A DNA stretch of 5,262 bases from Candidatus Bipolaricaulota bacterium (GTDB lineage: Bacteria; Bipolaricaulota; Bipolaricaulia; RBG-16-55-9): positions 1 through 5,262 of the forward strand of contig JALUUA010000356.1 in assembly GCA_027021605.1 (NCBI GenBank), written 5' to 3'. Positions 5,231 through 5,262 of the stretch are shown one piece after another. A program made the position numbers and the translations under genes. Every line of letters starts with the position of its first letter. The stretch's first letter is position 1. The notes beneath the pieces were generated by a model. That model was not told the origin of the DNA. It did no database searches and worked only from the letters and a program-made list of their open reading frames with translations.

Positions 5231-5262
5231 CTTCTCTTTCTCCTCATTTCTCTCCTTGGCTC

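Noticed and set aside
5244..5262. End of an upstream co-operonic gene (TGA at 5244-5246)
   Set aside because: Only 19 nt of that frame are visible, so no coding evidence is possible; the region also fits a purine-rich leader.

Overview
This is a GC-rich bacterial window in which every gene I can support reads on the minus strand. From right to left, in the direction of transcription, the order is: a DUF1501 secreted protein, a membrane-anchored plastocyanin-like cupredoxin, a peptidase M24 (Xaa-Pro peptidase) protein, a membrane protein with a C-terminal winged helix, a 66-residue two-helix membrane protein, and the N-terminal half of a PLP-dependent threonine-synthase-type enzyme that runs off the left edge. 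The long plus-strand and alternative minus-strand reading frames are high-GC shadows. No tRNA, rRNA, CRISPR array, transposase or phage gene was seen. The taxon cannot be fixed from the sequence. High GC, compact spacing and apparent leaderless starts with TANNNT boxes would suit lineages such as Deinococcota, Chloroflexota or Bipolaricaulota, but this is a guess.

Region 3890-5262 plus 3053-3886: the DUF1501 protein carries a twin-arginine (Tat) signal and is followed after 3 nt by a cupredoxin with an N-terminal membrane anchor. Both products should act outside the cytoplasmic membrane, and the spacing implies one transcript with coupled translation. This pair is the most likely functional module in the window.

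Region 1863-3052: a complete M24 metallopeptidase with all five metal ligands. It probably has its own promoter, because a TAGAAT box lies 8 nt before its ATG and there is no Shine-Dalgarno sequence.

Region 637-1862: a 200-nt intergenic stretch holds a degenerate 7-8-nt tandem repeat and then a good promoter (TTGTCC, 18 nt, TAGAAT). This promoter drives a two-gene membrane operon. The first product has three predicted membrane helices, a low-complexity Pro/Ala/Thr/Ser linker encoded by hexanucleotide tandem repeats, and a cytoplasmic winged-helix domain. That makes it a candidate membrane-tethered DNA-binding regulator whose linker length could vary in frame. The second product is a tiny membrane protein with a strong ribosome binding site 22 nt downstream. 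A hairpin overlaps its stop codon.

Region 1-636: a fold-type II PLP enzyme with an N-terminal zinc ribbon, most like threonine synthase, possibly from a leaderless transcript.

No wholly new system can be proven here. The items most worth following are the membrane-tethered winged-helix protein with its repeat-encoded linker, the unassigned helical C-terminal domain of the cupredoxin, and the tight DUF1501-cupredoxin pairing.
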